In this document: in pieces, positions 5,991 through 6,007 of the stretch
Layout of the letters: every line of letters starts with the position of its first letter
How positions within the stretch are numbered: the first letter of the stretch is position 1
Assembly (NCBI GenBank): GCA_945889565.1
Contig: CAMDBZ010000113.1
Span: 1 to 6,007, forward strand
Origin: Thermoflexus hugenholtzii JAD2
GTDB taxonomy: Bacteria > Chloroflexota > Dehalococcoidia > UBA2979
DNA length: 6,007 bases
Direction of reading: 5' to 3'
Notes under the pieces: generated by a model
Database searches by the model: none
Seen by the model: the letters and a program-made list of their open reading frames with translations, nothing else
What the model was told of the DNA's origin: nothing
Position numbers and translations under genes: made by a program

Positions 5991-6007
5991 GGGGGGGGGG
6001 GGGGGGG
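5991..6007. repeat. 17-base G homopolymer at the window edge
   Basis: Seventeen consecutive G residues end the window, 32 bases after the hydrolase stop. In assemblies from two-colour sequencing chemistry, no-signal cycles are called as G and produce such tails, so this is more likely an artefact than genomic sequence. The 32 bases before it (5959-5990) contain no recognisable gene or clear terminator. Confidence 0.7.

Noticed and set aside
1..6007. CRISPR arrays, tRNA or rRNA genes, insertion sequences
   Set aside because: No regularly spaced repeats, cloverleaf-like segment, rRNA-like sequence, transposase motif or terminal inverted repeats were seen on reading either strand.

Overview
This is a high-GC bacterial window with five genes supported by the sequence, in three blocks. 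All five read through without an internal stop or frameshift. The base composition, the two-subunit ADP-forming acyl-CoA synthetase, and a secreted, membrane-anchored S33-type hydrolase suggest an uncultivated high-GC bacterium. Chloroflexota (Dehalococcoidia-like) is my first guess and a deep actinobacterial line my second. This is inference from style, because no rRNA or other marker gene is present. A 17-base G run at the right edge and a very G-rich left edge suggest that the window is a whole short contig with unreliable ends.

Left block (about 1-1843, + strand). A GNAT-family N-acetyltransferase (114-749) overlaps by 7 bases a gene for a single-pass membrane protein of unknown function (743-1843). 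The second start is GTG, with a Shine-Dalgarno-like run just before the first gene's stop, so the two are probably translationally coupled. By eye this block is less GC-biased at third codon positions than the rest, which fits an accessory or acquired module. It is the least understood part of the window and the best candidate for something undescribed.

Middle block (1901-4074, - strand). This is a two-gene operon for an NDP-forming acyl-CoA synthetase split into a short ATP-grasp beta subunit (transcribed first) and a CoA-binding/ligase alpha subunit. Together they should interconvert an acyl-CoA plus ADP and phosphate with the free acid, CoA and ATP. Both expected active-site histidines are present. 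A plausible sigma70-type promoter and a purine-rich ribosome binding site precede the beta gene. The 57-base gap between the two convergent blocks (1844-1900) holds two inverted repeats and may be a bidirectional terminator.

Right block (4213-5958, + strand). Transcribed divergently from the synthetase operon is a 581-residue alpha/beta hydrolase of the tripeptidyl-aminopeptidase (TAP-like, MEROPS S33) type. It has a signal peptide, a complete Ser-Asp-His triad, a proline-rich stalk with a PPDTG motif and a C-terminal membrane segment with a basic tail. It likely acts outside the cell, trimming peptides or hydrolysing small esters or amides, while the synthetase works in the cytoplasm. Nothing in the sequence ties the two functionally beyond the shared 138-base divergent intergenic region.
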